Source of the DNA: Penium margaritaceum
Taxonomy: Eukaryota > Streptophyta > Zygnematophyceae > Desmidiales > Peniaceae
DNA length: 63,621 bases
Direction of reading: 5' to 3'
Assembly: GCA_023375785.1 (NCBI GenBank)
Contig: SZWC01004840.1
Span: 14,608-78,228 of the forward strand
In this document: piece after piece, positions 1-11,524 of the stretch
How the letters are laid out: each line of letters starts with the position of its first letter
Position numbering within the stretch: position 1 is the stretch's first letter
Position numbers and translations under genes: made by a program
Notes under the pieces: generated by a model
What the model was told of the DNA's origin: nothing
Databases searched by the model: none
What the model saw: the letters and a program-made list of their open reading frames with translations, nothing else

Positions 1-63
1 GCGGCTGGAGCGGCTGGTGCGGCTGGAGCGGCTGGAGCGGCTGGTGCGGCTGGAGCGGCTGGT
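1..63. repeat. GCGGCTGGW minisatellite
   Basis: Seven tandem 9-bp units of GCGGCTGG followed by A or T (order A,T,A,A,T,A,T), beginning at the first base, so the array probably extends beyond the window. No reading frame of interest is associated with it. Confidence 0.9.
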
Positions 64-603
64 TCGCAATACCGCTGTGTTTTCACACGGCGGTACATTG
101 TTTCATTCTTTAAAACACAATGAAGTGACGGTTAGATTCGACTCTTATTTCTAGCCTTGCACCTTTGGACCTGCTTTGTCCAAAGCCCTGTTACTTTTCT
201 GGTGTTGATTTCCACCGAACTGCCTGTTCACGTCCTCGATTTGTCCCTAGAATTTCAATTGTCAAATCCTGAAAGTTTGAATGTTGAGAGTGACCTCGCA
301 GCTCACTTTGCATTTTTTGGATTACAAAGTAACATTCTTGACTTACGTTCGTATTCTAATTTTTAGCTTGCAAGCAGGACCCCTGTTTTCGGGAAGCAGT
401 ACAGTGTTGGGCGACAAAGACCAACTCACTGTAGTGGTCTCCTTTTGATTCTCATAACAATGGGTTTTTCTCTCCTTTGCAAATCAAGAATGCAAGTACA
501 TAGGGAAAAGACAAGGTAGGAAAGGAACAGGACCCAAATTTGCAAGGGTGCATCCCACTTGGTATACGCGTAAGGAATGGCAAGCTTGCGTGTCCTTTTT
601 CTC
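64..603. other. unassigned DNA, no gene seen
   Basis: No recognisable coding domain on either strand; the short open frames here have no family signature. A small stem-loop occurs at about 70-94 (ACCGCTGTG pairing with CACACGGCGGT). I could not link this stretch to any element elsewhere in the window. Confidence 0.5.
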
Positions 604-855
604 TCCTTCACGCAACCTCCCAATTGCACGCAAATGGCTTAACCCTGAGGGTATTTTCTCCACAAACTGGGACGTGGACATGAAAAATTCTGTAGATGTT
701 GAGTGAATTACATCCAAACCCTTGCTCTATCGAGTTTGACAAAGGCAAGTCCACGTCAGCGAAAGACAAAAACCCGCATCACAGTTGACAAATGGGCAGA
801 ATAGTTAAGATATCCAAAAAAGGACAACAAAATGCTGAGATATCCATGGGTTCAA
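604..855 (+). repeat. left copy of 250-bp flanking duplication
   Basis: This segment is repeated in direct orientation at 8565-8815, immediately beyond the other end of copia-1. Shared blocks include CAACCTCCCAATTG, AATGGCTTAACCCTGAGG and ATGCTGAGATATCCATGGG. It ends where the copia-1 LTR begins. It is far longer than a 5-bp target-site duplication. Confidence 0.85.
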
Positions 856-856
856 C

Positions 857-1498
857 TGAGAAGATGCGTAGAAGCTTCCTAGCAACACAGCCGCTGACTA
901 GGCGTCAGTGCCTTGGTCCGACGGTGACGACAGTCATAGATCGTACACACAACGGCAAGGGTTTCGCTAGGAGACACATGTCAAAGTGTCACAATGCTTC
1001 AATAGCATTTGCAGAGAGAGCGAACAAATGACAGGTCCATAGCATAAATACCTGTCGCGGAGCACAGCGGGTGTCGCACGTGGCAGTGCAAGGACTGTCC
1101 TAAAACTGGCCCAAAAACACTGTTTTGGCCGTAACTCTGCACAGACAACTCAGAACGCTGCACCGTCTGAACCTAAACGTGCAGGATCTCAAGCTAGACG
1201 CTACATGCCACACGCATGCATCTGGCATCAAACGGTGGACACACAATGCAAAAACATGCAAATCGGGCCCATGGCCAGTCCACCGATAAAATCATACAGG
1301 CTGCAAAAAAACTGCAGAAGGTCCCAGACAGCATCTAGGACTCTGGGGCGGCCTTCGGTCAGCTCCGAGTAGGTGGTCCATCACCAGAAGATGCACCGGC
1401 ACCACTTGGGTCCGCATCAGGGATCTACAAGGGCACGGACACGGCCAAGTGGTCACAGTAAACTATAAAGGTCGACAGGAACGTCACAAATCACAACA
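857..1498 (-). repeat. copia-1 3' LTR
   Basis: In the element's sense it begins TGTTGTGATTTGTGAC and ends CTTCTCA. The homologous copy is 7912-8554, with matching order throughout and similar length (642 and 643 bp). Confidence 0.85.
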
Positions 1499-1512
1499 CT
1501 CCTCCATGACCC
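1499..1512 (-). promoter_or_regulatory. copia-1 polypurine tract
   Basis: Read on the minus strand it is GGGTCATGGAGGAG, directly before the TG that opens the 3' LTR. This is the expected place for the plus-strand primer of reverse transcription. Copia-2 and copia E carry a very similar tract at the same place (ATGGGGGAGTG). Confidence 0.7.
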
Positions 1513-1602
1513 GATGGTACGCATGTCCATACACGTGCAACACTAAAACGAATGTAACGAGTGCAGAAACAGTCGTGACACAGACACAGACACACCCCGC
1601 GC

Positions 1603-3234
1603 TCAACCATTCTCAGGCAACGGGCGAAGCCAAACAGAACGAATGGCCACAAGAAACTTCCCGCGCGCCAGTGCCTTCGTCAAGAAATCAGCAAGGTGCA
1701 TGTCAGTGCCGACCCATATGTCGGAGATCACGTGTCGCTCCACCAGGTCACGCACGAAGTGATGCTTAACCGCAATGTGCTTCGTGCAAGCATGAAAGAC
1801 ACCAAAGTTCTCCGCAATGGAAAGAGCACTCTGGTTGTCGCGGCAAAGCACAATGGCAAGCACTGACTGACCCAGCTCAAGGAACAGGCGAAGTAGCCAC
1901 AGTGCCTTACCAGCCCCTACACTCAGAGGAACATACTCTGCCTCCAACGAGCTACGTGCAATGCAGCCCTACTTTCCGTTACATCAGGACACAACAGTAC
2001 CACCGAACAGGAACACGTAGTCGGTGCAACTGCGTCCATGTGGACTCGAGGCCCGGTCGCTGTCGGTTTAGCCGTCAAGAACCACCAAACACTACCGGCA
2101 AAAGAAGAGTCTGAGGTACGGTGTGGAGAACACGTACCTCACCACTCGCACAGTCGCATGAAGGGCTCTAGCACGCGGAACTTGTGAGAATTGTGCAAGG
2201 AGGTTGACGGAAAAAGCGATGTCGGGGTGTGTGGTACTGGCCAGGTGTATCAGAGATCCGATGAGGCAGAGGTACAAGGTCACATCCACTGTCTCCCCAA
2301 CCTGTCTGGGATCGTCTACCTTTGGGTCATCCTGCCCGTCAGGTGTAAGAGGTGTGGAGGCCGTGCGTACTATGCCAAGGAGGTCAGTTAAGCACTCCCC
2401 CACAACACGTGCGTATTGTGCCTGATGTAGCAGACGTGTCCGACGTCTGCGATCTCGCAAAATCTCCATTCCAAGAAACAACCCTATAGGACCAATATCT
2501 TTCGTCCTATAGGCAGTCTGGAGGACCGACTTGGCCTCCTTCACAGCCTCCATGGAAAGAGATGCGATCAGAATGTCATTCACATAGACCAAGATGGCAG
2601 TGAACCGCTCAGGCGTCCGTTGGATAAAGAGAGAGGGATCTGCCTTGCTCTCTACATATCCCACACGAGTCCGGGTGCCAGTTATCCCCTGGTTCTAGCA
2701 CCGAAGAGACTGCTTGAGACCGTACAAGGACTTGCGCTAGCGCCAGACCTTGTCACCGTTATCAAAGCGTGGTGGCTGGTCCACGTAAATCTCCTCATTC
2801 TGAGAGCCATGGAGGAACGTATTATTCACGTCCATCTGGTGTAGTTCCCAGTCATGCTGAGCCACCCCCCCAAATAGAGGGCGAGCTGAGGTCATGCGAC
2901 CTACAGGGGAGAAGGTGTCAGTGTAATTGATGCCCTCGATCTAAGAATACCCCTTGACGACCAAGTGAGCCTTGTGGCATTCCAGTGAGCAATCCGACTT
3001 CACTTTCTTGCGAAGGATCCACTTGACCTGAACAGCCTTCATCCCAGGTGGAAGGTCGACTAGCTCGTAAACTCCGTGCTCTTGGATGGCATGAAGCTCA
3101 TCCTCGTAGGTAGCACGCCAGGCATCTGCATCCTCTGATGAGAGAGCTTCCCTTAGTGTGCCCGGATCAGGCGCCGTAGAGGGAGAGCTCTGAGTGGCAA
3201 GTGTACACGCCACAGAGCTGTGCTTGACTACCAC
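1603..3234 (-). pseudogene. copia-1 reverse transcriptase and RNase H
   Basis: This is the 3' half of a copia Pol polyprotein, which would copy genomic RNA into cDNA in cytoplasmic particles. The RT start is at 2941-3234 (DADAWRATYEDELHAI, then YELVDLPPG). The palm and connection follow at 2092-2664 (ADPSLF, then ILVYVNDILIAS, LFLGMEI). The RNase H C-terminus is at 1603-1947 (AEYVPLSVGAGKALWLLRL, CRDNQSALSIAEN, LADFLTKAL). The catalytic YVDD box reads YVND, which should abolish polymerisation. Frame changes separate the three blocks, so no continuous protein remains. The stop after LPENG marks the polyprotein end just inside the 3' LTR. Confidence 0.85.
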
Positions 3235-5260
3235 AAGGTCAGCTGCTGCATCACAAGCGATACGAAACTCGCGATTGACCCTTGTTCCCTACAAGGCACA
3301 CTGGATGTACCTCTGTGTGATTCGTGGGCCTTTGTGCCATAATCACCACTCGCAACGCTGCAAGAAGAGCGCCTGGGTGCGGGACCTGACACGCGCTGGA
3401 CTTCGGAGACCAATGGTCAAAGACGACCACCGGGCTCACGTGAGTAACCTAGGCTCAAGGGGCTCACCTCAGGCTCAGAGACAGGCACAACCACATCTGG
3501 TGAGGACTGAGGCAAAGGGGCAGGTGATGCAGTGTGAGGAGATGCTGGTGAAACGATGGGAGACACAGGACTAGGTGTGGTAGCAGGAGAAGGAGTCGAG
3601 GTAGGACCACGTACACGGGCAGGAGTACTGGTGGACATAGGTACTGAATCTTGGGTGCCTGTGGAGTGCGAGGGAACAGGGGTAGAAACCGGTTGTGCTG
3701 GAGAGGTCTTTGGACCGACAGCGATGATCACTAGGTAATTAAGAGCCGGAGACCGAGAAGTGGAGGGGGCTCGAACGGACACATCAGCCAGACGAGAGGT
3801 GCTCGTAGGCCTAGACTCTCCCATCTGTCGAGAAGCTTCACACGTAAGAACGTGCGTGATGGACATCGACATGATCGAGGTGAGAGACTCAAAGAAGAGC
3901 GCATCACGAGACTCAACAATGGGACGACGGGCTGGGTCCCAAAAACGCCAGGCCTTCAACCCCATGGAGATGCCCACGATGGCACACAAGCGACCCCGTG
4001 GGGACACCTTGGACCGCTACTGGTCCTCGGTGTACCACACAGAAGCCATGGATCCCAAGATACGAGCAAGACGTAAATCGGTACGGTGGCCAAACCAGAG
4101 CTCGTACGGTGTAACATGGTCCGAAAGGGGACCGTGCGGGAGGCGGTTCCAGACCCACGTCATGTAGGCAAATACTTCAAAGGCGAAGGACTCCGAGAGA
4201 CCGCACTCAGACCGTATAGCACAAACCGCATCCTCCATGGTGCGGTTCCAGCAATCAGAGACATTGTTATGCTGAGGGGTAGCAGGAGCAGAGACCTGGT
4301 GAAAAACCCCGTGCTCGGCAAAGAAACTTTCCATCTCGCCAAGGAACTCGTCGTCGCGATCCGAACGGAAGGTATGCAGCGTGTGGCAAGACTGACGCTC
4401 AGCCATCACTAGCCAGAGGCAAACCGCAAGAGCGGCGTCACTCTTCTCGCGCAGGCTGTAGACCCACCGCATCCGGGTGAAGTCATTAGTCAGGGTCAGG
4501 ACGTATCGGCCCCGATCGGAAAAAGACTTGACAGGAAGAGGAACGAGAGGATCCGAATGGACCAACTCGAGGGGGCGAAGTGCTCAAGAACGGGAGTTAG
4601 GATAGGTCCAACGATGCATCTTACCATGAGTGCAGAATAGAGAATCGGTCTTGGGCAGCTTCTTGAAGGAGGACGCATCAAGACCGAGAGCGGGCTGTGT
4701 TTGAATGAGCTTCAACACAGTTTTGGAGCCCACATGACACGGGCGACGATGCAGTAGTCGCTGGTGCTCAGTAGACAGAACACCAGTGGCAAACACACGA
4801 GCAGGAGGAGAAGAGGAGCAAGGAGAAGATGAAATCCGAGAGACATGGTACAGATCATCCACAATAGAGGCAGGAAGAATAATGGCATGAGTATCAATAG
4901 ATGTCACAGTTGCGGAGTCTACAATGTGCTCCAAATAAAGTCCCATCAGTGTGCACGCACGCCCAAAAAGCAAGCTAAGCTCAAGGTCAGACACAAAAAG
5001 CACCTCGAAAAGATACAGGGGGCCAGACGGACCTTCGAAGCACACAACTCCAACACCCTAGACCGGCAATGACTGACCAAAGCTTATGTGAATGGAGCGA
5101 ATAGACGTAACAGGACCGAGAAAAACGAAGTCACTATGACGACAGGTCATGATGAGTGGCACCAGAATCGACGATCCAAGTGCCACTAGGATCACGACCG
5201 GAGGATGTCACTGTACAATGGGCAATGGAACACTCGGCCTTAGACGGGCGCTGAGCAACA
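3235..5260 (-). pseudogene. copia-1 protease, integrase and linker
   Basis: This is the 5' half of Pol. The protease signature TWIVDSGATHH lies near 5160-5200. A GAG-pre-integrase region at 4584-5045 ends in LFCTHGKMHRWTY, where the second cysteine of the HHCC finger is altered. The integrase core at 4017-4565 shows HSDPLV, SDRDDEF and PQHNNVSDCWNRT; the catalytic Glu expected before the WNRT motif is Asp. The C-terminal integrase motif FWDPARRPIVESRDALFFE is at 3417-4007, followed by a Ser/Pro/Thr-rich linker towards RT. Several frameshifts interrupt the region. Confidence 0.8.
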
Positions 5261-5559
5261 GTTGAGGCAAAACGACAAAGTGTACAAAGGTGAAATCATG
5301 AATCCAATCAATATTGTCAAGCCCACCATCATCACATGCCAGTTGTGTCCCCCCTCACGAGTCATCACAAGCTACAAGAACAAACAAACAAACAGTCTGT
5401 GAACCACCCGGCTGTGACAACACACTCGCACCTCCTTGAAAGCGAAGCACCAGAAGGTGTTGGAGCTCGGCGATGGTACAGTCACGTGGGTCCGGGTCGC
5501 CACTCCTCGCTGCTGGGGAAGCGGGAACTACTGTGGTCATGGTCGCCGCGCGGCCGAAG

Positions 5560-7036
5560 GCTATGATGCTTGACGGAGCCCGTTGTGCGTGTGCAGCCTG
5601 AAGACTGTGAGCGATCCGTGTCCAATCGAGCGGCTGCTGGCACTTGGTGTAGCGATGAGCGCCACCACAGTTGTAGCAGTGAACAGTACATCCATTGCTA
5701 CCACCCGATGACTGCTATTACTACGACTGCTGCTAGCTCGAACCACGCTTCTTCTTGCCCTTCTTCCCCTGTGCCACTGCTACCATGCCCTGCGTCTGAG
5801 TCGGGATAATTGGGATGGAAGGGGAAGAGGAGGGTGTGCCAGAGGATGGAGAAGTGGACTGCAAGCGAGGGGTCAGTGACGACGCGATGACCGCTGTAGT
5901 AAGTGGACTCTCCTCATAGGCGAAGGCTGCCTCACGGGCGGAAGTCACCTGGAGGAAAAGCTGATGCGCCCAAGGAAGAAGTTGAAGTGAGGTGGAGAAG
6001 GGCTCGAGCACGGCGTCATTGTACCCTGAGAAGATGTCTGCGTGCTAAAGATGAACCACAATCATGAGCGTGCGAAGCGCCCACAGCTGTGTACGTCCTG
6101 AGGTCCCAAAGCGCGTGTACATGCACATGGAACGCCGCCAGTAATTGGCTGCGGGCTCGGCTGGTCCTTGACAGAGGCAGTGAAAGGCGCGAATGTCAGC
6201 CGTGTGGGTGGCGTGCGTCGTTGTAGGAAGCAGGGACAATGTCAGGTCCTAGCCCCGACGTGGATCAGCACCCGTGCCCGTGCCGGCCTCTCCAAGGAAA
6301 GGGCAAAAGTCCATGAAAGTCTCGCGCGACATGGCGTAAAGGAGTCCCCGCATTGCCCTGGCCGCTATCAGCACATGAGCGCGATCCGTAACCTGGTACA
6401 GACTGTGATAGTAGGGCCATATCCCCTCTGAAGTGGCCCAGACCTGGAAAAGAGTCTCCCAGCAGTCAAAGCCGTCCTCACTAACATATCGTGGCGGCAG
6501 TGTCTCGAAGTCCTTGGATTGCTGCTTCGTAGGGAGAGCAACCACAGGTTGAGAAGGACCAGGGATGGGGAAGACACCAGGATGAGGAAAGTCATCGAGG
6601 TATGGGTCAAGCGAGGATCAGATGTCAGATGTCTGTGGAACCCGAGAACTCGTCTCAAGCTGGCGGAGACGCTCCTAAAGCACGCGAATCTCCCTCTCGT
6701 GAGTATCATCCTCCATACCGGGCATGTCAGGGTCCTCATCCCAAGGATCAAGTGGTGGCTGGTCGCGTCCTGCTGCTATCCTCGTTGTAGGTGCTGACCG
6801 CTGTGCAGAAGGAACGGCACCCCCGACTCCCTCGGAGGTCTGCTGTTAGGCCGTGGGCTGACCACAAAGAAGTCAGTGAGCATACGGATGGCCCCAGTCT
6901 GCTACTGCTGCAGACGACATATCTCATCCTGCTGACTCCGCAGGTCCTCAATAGCCTGCGAATGTGGGCTCATGACCCCTGAGGATGAGGAAGAGGGATC
7001 TGGTGGTCCTTTGCTTTTGTCACCGGTCGGAGCCAT
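5560..7036 (-). pseudogene. copia-1 Gag
   Basis: This was the capsid/nucleocapsid part of the polyprotein. The chosen start is the ATG at 7034-7036 (MAPTGDKSKGPPDPSSSSSG), because the frame then runs into a charged, coil-like stretch (SQAIEDLRSQQDEICRLQQ) similar in place to that of copia E. It stops at a TAG after about 45 codons. The copia gag core is at 6249-6545 (DCWETLFQVWATSEGIW). A nucleocapsid zinc knuckle near 5650-5690 reads CYNCGGAHRYTKC, with spacing CX2CX3HX4C, one residue shorter than usual. A basic Lys-rich patch (GKKGKKKRG) precedes it. Frameshifts and a stop make it a pseudogene. Confidence 0.75.
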
Positions 7037-7899
7037 GTCAGCGCTCAGTATGGACCGGGAAGTCAAACCAGTCAGATTGCAGAACCGTCAGTGGTTCTCG
7101 AGGAGTTGAGACGCTGGCCATTGTTGACTTTTCAACCCAAAATTTTGACTAAGGCAAGTACTGACGTCAGCAGGGGTCTGCTGACATAAGCACGGACCTG
7201 ATGACATCAGCAAGAAAAATGCTGACATCGACACAGTTTTTTCTTGTGTGGGAGTTACGTGGACTCCTCGGTGGGAGGGGGGGACCTCGTCGCCCCCTTG
7301 CGCGGCTACGCAGCTACGTAGAATCTACACAGAGTCTACACGGTTGCACAACACATTTGCGCAGCACTTCTGCGTAGCACAGGAGCCGTGAGTGCTGCTG
7401 AGTAGCACTGCTACCGCTACGGCCGCTGATGCTACTGCTCCGCTGCTGTATATAATACTGCTACTGCAATGCTATTGCTGCTGGCGTTGCAGCAAGCACA
7501 ATGTTGTTGTTGCTGTCGTCGCACTGCTGCTGCTGCTGCTGGTGCTGCTCACTGCCGCTGGTGTTGCTCGCTGCTGCTGCCGCTACGCGCTGTTGCTGCT
7601 TGTAGCCACCGCTTCACGCCGCATGCTGCTACTGCGAGCTGCTTCCCTTTTTTTGTCAGAATGCCCAGCCAGACACGGTTGTTACTGCCACCCAGTGCTG
7701 CTGCTGCTGTTGTTGCTCGGCTTCGCTACTGGAGCTAGTAACTGCCGCAGCTCACCTGGTGAAGTGGTGGTGACTGCGTGGTGATGCCGCTGCTGAAAAA
7801 CGGCTGCAACGAGTCCTAGGATACGGCGGTGGCGGTGACTCTCACTGCTGCTGCCGGTGCTGTGTCTCTGCGGCGCAACTCAGCGAGAGAGGTTTTGCT
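7037..7899 (-). other. copia-1 5' leader with CTG-rich tract
   Basis: This is untranslated leader between PBS and gag. At about 7155-7240 it has four related TGACNTCAGCA/GCTGACAT motifs, one being the full palindrome TGACGTCA. At 7390-7790 it is rich in CTG/GCT triplets, which create long leucine- or cysteine-rich chance reading frames. I do not regard those frames as genes. Confidence 0.6.
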
Positions 7900-7911
7900 G
7901 CTCTGATACAA
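7900..7911 (-). promoter_or_regulatory. copia-1 primer binding site
   Basis: On the minus strand it reads TTGTATCAGAGC, directly after the 5' LTR. This differs at two positions from TGGTATCAGAGC, the complement of the initiator tRNA-Met 3' end. Confidence 0.8.
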
Positions 7912-8554
7912 TGAGAAGATAGGTAGAAGCTTCTTAGCAACACACCCGCTGACTAGGCGTCAGTGCATTGGTCAAACGAGATGACAATCACAGGTCGTAC
8001 ACACAACGCCAAGGGTTTGGCTAGGAGACACAAGTAAAAGTGTCAGAATGCTTCAATAGCATTTGCAGAGAGAGCGAATAAATGACAAGAGCACAGCATA
8101 AATACCTGCCACGGAGCATGGCGGGTGTCGCACGCGGCAGTGCAAGGTCTGTCCTAAAACCGGCCCAAAAACATTGTTTTGGTCGTAACTCTGCGTAGAC
8201 AAGTCAGAACGCTACGCCGTCTGAACCTAAACGTGCAGGATCTCAAGCTGGACGCTATGACTTGTCACACGCATGCATCCTGCATCAAACGGTGGAAAAA
8301 CAATGCAAAACATGCAAATCGGGCCCATGACCAGTCCGTCGATAAAATCCTACATGCTGTAGAAATACTACAGGAGGTCCCAGAGAGCATCCAGGACTCT
8401 GGGGTAGTCATTGGTCAGCTCCGAGTAGGTGGTCCATCACCAGACGACGCACCGGTGCCACCTGTGTCTGCATCAGGGATCTGCACGGGCATGGACACGG
8501 CCGAGCGGTCACAGTAAACTATACAGGTCGACGAGAACGTCATAAATCACAACA
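7912..8554 (-). repeat. copia-1 5' LTR
   Basis: This is the partner of 857-1498, with the same ends (TGTTG...CTCA in element sense). As 5' LTR it would carry the promoter, transcribing leftward; no TATA box was assigned with confidence. Confidence 0.85.
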
Positions 8555-8564
8555 ATATTTTATT

Positions 8565-8815
8565 TCCTTCTTGCAACCTCCCAATTGCGCGCAAATGGCT
8601 TAACCCTGAGGGGATTTTCTCCACAAACCGGGTTGTGGACATGAAAACGTCTGTAGATGTTGAGTGAATTTCATCTAAACCCTTCCTTTATCGAGTTTGA
8701 CAAAGGTAAGTCCACATCGGCGAAGAACTAAAGACTGCATCTCAGTTGGAAAACGTGCAGAATAGTTAAGAAGTAAAAAAAGGACAAAAAAATGCTGAGA
8801 TATCCATGGGTTCAA
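8565..8815 (+). repeat. right copy of 250-bp flanking duplication
   Basis: This is a direct repeat of 604-855. The two copies part exactly after GGGTTCAA: the left one runs into the LTR, the right one continues TATGAATACAG, which is presumably the uninterrupted ancestral sequence. Confidence 0.85.
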
Positions 8816-8889
8816 TATGAATACAGTTGTCTCACAAGCATGAAAAACAAATCAAAGCCATATCTGGCTTGATGGCCATGCTCCATAGC

Positions 8890-9375
8890 AAACATGAGTT
8901 GACGATCAAGTGAAGCGAGAGGGGTGAATTTTCACCCCTGTCGTCGCGAGAATCGCGATCAAGCGATAACCCAATTTTCTGACCAACAAACCTACATTTG
9001 GTGATTTATGGATTTCTATGTTTGTGTGGATGGACCTCGCGATCACATAGAGCAGTGCATCTCAATAAAATTGATTGTGTCAGAAAAATAAACACGGCTA
9101 ATTACTCGATTACTAAGGAGCGACAACGCCTTTTTCATTCCATTTACGCAGGCACAAACCCACATTTATCCATACAAACCTTTTCAAACCCCAACCCAAA
9201 TTACATTTGAATTTTAACAAATTATTTTTAATGCAGGTTCCCTCTCAAGGCATGCAAAGTCTCAAACCCCCCATGCTAACTACACTCAAACCCTCTTCAA
9301 AAGAGTCCCTAACACCTCAGGAAACAACGCCATCAACATGTCCACATTGCATGCCATGCGTCGTAGACATTGGTA
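8890..9375 (+). repeat. dispersed repeat, copy 1
   Basis: It shares collinear blocks with 53060-53470: CGCGAGAATCGCGAT followed by AGCGA, CCCAAATTACA, CAAACCCCCCATGC, and a GCATGTC/GCATGCA block with CATTGCATGCC. There is no coding domain and no termini were defined. It could be a fragment of a non-autonomous element or an old LTR. Confidence 0.55.
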
Positions 9376-10226
9376 CTGTTTTAAGATATTCTGTCTTTTC
9401 CTACAAACTTTGGATACACCATTGTTATAGTTGTGTGTTTGGATATCACTTAAATTTTGTAGAAAACGTGCATATCCTAACAAAATCAGTAATTGAGTGG
9501 TATATATGGCTACTCCCTGATTGACAAACACAACGGGTATTGTTGTGGTATGAGCTGTTCCCAATTATTCATATAGCTTACTGTGACCACTCGGCCGTAT
9601 CCATGCTCATGCAGATCCCTGTTACGGACCCAGCTGGAGCCGGAGCACCGAAAAGTGGTGGATCCACCCACTAGCAGCTGGCATGCAGCTGCCACAATGT
9701 CTCGAGTGCTTGCTGAGGTGCTCTGCAGTTTTTCTGCAATCGCTAGAGTCTTCTCAGCGCACTGGGTCTTGAGCCCGATTTGCATATTTTGCATTATGTG
9801 TCCACTGATCGATGCCGGACATGTATGTGTGACCATTCATAGCATCCAGCTCAACATTTTCCATCTCTGGGTTCAGACGGTGTTGGGTTTGGATGCTTGT
9901 GCGCAGAGTTGAGGCTAGAGCAGTGGTTTTGGGCGGATTTTAGGACAAACTAACACTGACGCATGCGTCATCCGCCGAACGCCATGATAGGCATTCATGC
10001 TATGTGCTTGTGAGTTGTCATCTCTCTTTGTGTTATTAAGCTATTAGAGCTTATGAGACTTTGTGCGTTTCCCTAGCCTTGTTTCTTGCAGTTGCTTGCT
10101 TGCTAGTGCGCCAACTGACTGGACAGGGCCGCCACAGTAGCAGTAGGAAGGCTAGGAAGCTTCTTGGTAGTTTCTCATGGTAATAGTAAGCTGTACAAAT
10201 AGACGGGGATGAATCATACCACAACA
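9376..10226 (-). repeat. probable copia-2 3' LTR region
   Basis: The right border is clear: ATCATACCACAACA followed by a CTCCCCCATGACCGG block matches the LTR/PPT junctions of copia-1 and copia E. The left border of the LTR was not found, so only part of this interval is LTR. A 14-bp perfect palindrome TGACGCATGCGTCA lies at 9957-9970, inside a wider GGCGGAT/ATCCGCC inverted pair. Confidence 0.5.
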
Positions 10227-11516
10227 CTCCCCCATGACCGGATGGTACGCATGTCCACACATGTACAAAACTGAAACATGTACACAACGATATGCTCAAC
10301 AGTCCATACTCACACACCCCACTCTCAGCTAATTTGAGGCAAGGGGCGAAGCCCGACAACATGAATGGTCACCATGAAGTTTCTATGCCCCACTGCCTCA
10401 GTAAGGAATTCAGCTTGCTGCATATATGTGCCGACCCAGTTGACGTAGATCACCTGTCGCTCTACAATATCGTCCACACAGTGATGCTCAACGACAATGT
10501 ACTTTGTGTGCACATGAAACATACCAGAATTCTCAGCAATGGCAAGAGCACTCTGGTTTTCACAGCACAGAATGAAGCAAGGCACAGACTGACGCAACTC
10601 ATGAAATAGACGCTAAAGCCACACTGCCTCAATAGCCCCAGCCCCCAGTGTAATATACTCAGCCTCTGATGAGCTACGTTTGATACAACCCTACTTGCCG
10701 CTCCACCATGATACAGCGGAGCCGCCTAGCAGGAGCATGTAGCTTGTCCGACTACACCCATCAGGGCTCCACGCCCATTCACTATCGGCATATCCGTGGA
10801 CTACCACAGAACACTGTCGTAAAAAGAAGTTTGAGGTACGATGTGGAGACAATCTACTACACAACTTGCACAGCCGCGTGAAGGGATCTCAACTGAGGAA
10901 ATTTTGAAAACTATGCAAGGAGGTCGAAGACAAAGGCAATGTCGAGTTGTGTGGTAGTAGCCAAGTACATCAAAGAGCCAATGAGGCACAAGTATAGGGT
11001 TACGTCAACTGTCTCCCCAAACTGTGCTGGATCATCCACCTTTAGAGCATCTTTCCCGCAGGTGTGATGGGGTTGGAGGTTGTGAGAACTGCACCAAGGA
11101 GGTCAATAAACTGCTCCCCTACAATACGGGCATCACGTGCTTGATGCAGCAAGAGTGTCCGTCACTGAAGATTACATACGATATCCTTCCTGCAAAACAC
11201 AAATGCATGTTCAAGATCCCTCATCTTGTAGGCAGCCTGAAGGACTACCTTGGCCTCCTTCACAATCTCCATACAAGGAGATACAATCAGGAGTTTTTCC
11301 ACATAGACCAGGATGGGGGTGAAGTTCTCAACTATCCGTATGCGAAAGAATGACGGGTCGACGTCACTCTGCACGTACCCTACACATGTCAGTGTGCCAG
11401 TGATCTACTCATTCAAGCACACTGGTGACTGTTTCAAGCCATACAAGGCGTTGCGCAAGCACCAGGCCTTGTCAGCAACCTCAATACTAGGTCGTTGGAC
11501 CATGTAGATATCTTCC
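10227..11516 (-). pseudogene. copia-2 RT/RNase H fragment
   Basis: This is the 3' end of a second copia element related to copia-1. The purine tract is at 10227-10240. RNase H follows at 10325-10597 (CCENQSALAIAENSGMFHVH, QQAEFLTEA) and RT at 11162-11374 (SDVDPSFF, ILVYVEKLLIVSP). The RT box reads YVEK instead of YVDD, so the copy is inactive. The ALYGLKQ-equivalent region lies near 11430-11470. The element is cut at 11524 by hAT-1 and its 5' two-thirds is not found on the other side, so it is a 3' fragment. Confidence 0.8.
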
Positions 11517-11524
11517 TCCAAGGT

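Larger units (their letters stand above)
857..8554 (-). mobile_element. copia-1, Ty1/copia LTR retrotransposon
   Basis: A two-LTR element on the minus strand of about 7.7 kb. The order gag, protease, integrase, reverse transcriptase, RNase H (integrase before RT) identifies Ty1/copia. The LTRs (857-1498 and 7912-8554) are clearly homologous but diverged. A PBS next to the 5' LTR and a purine tract next to the 3' LTR are present. All coding parts are broken by stops and frameshifts. No 5-bp TSD is visible; a 250-bp duplication flanks the element instead. Its gag, linker and pol resemble copia E closely enough to be one family. Confidence 0.9.

Noticed and set aside
70-94. A terminator or regulatory hairpin
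   Set aside because: A short imperfect stem-loop with no adjacent gene; function cannot be supported.
7392-7784. 130-codon leucine/valine-rich open frame in plus orientation
   Set aside because: It is produced by CTG/GCT triplet repeats in the copia-1 leader, overlaps other chance frames, and has no domain.
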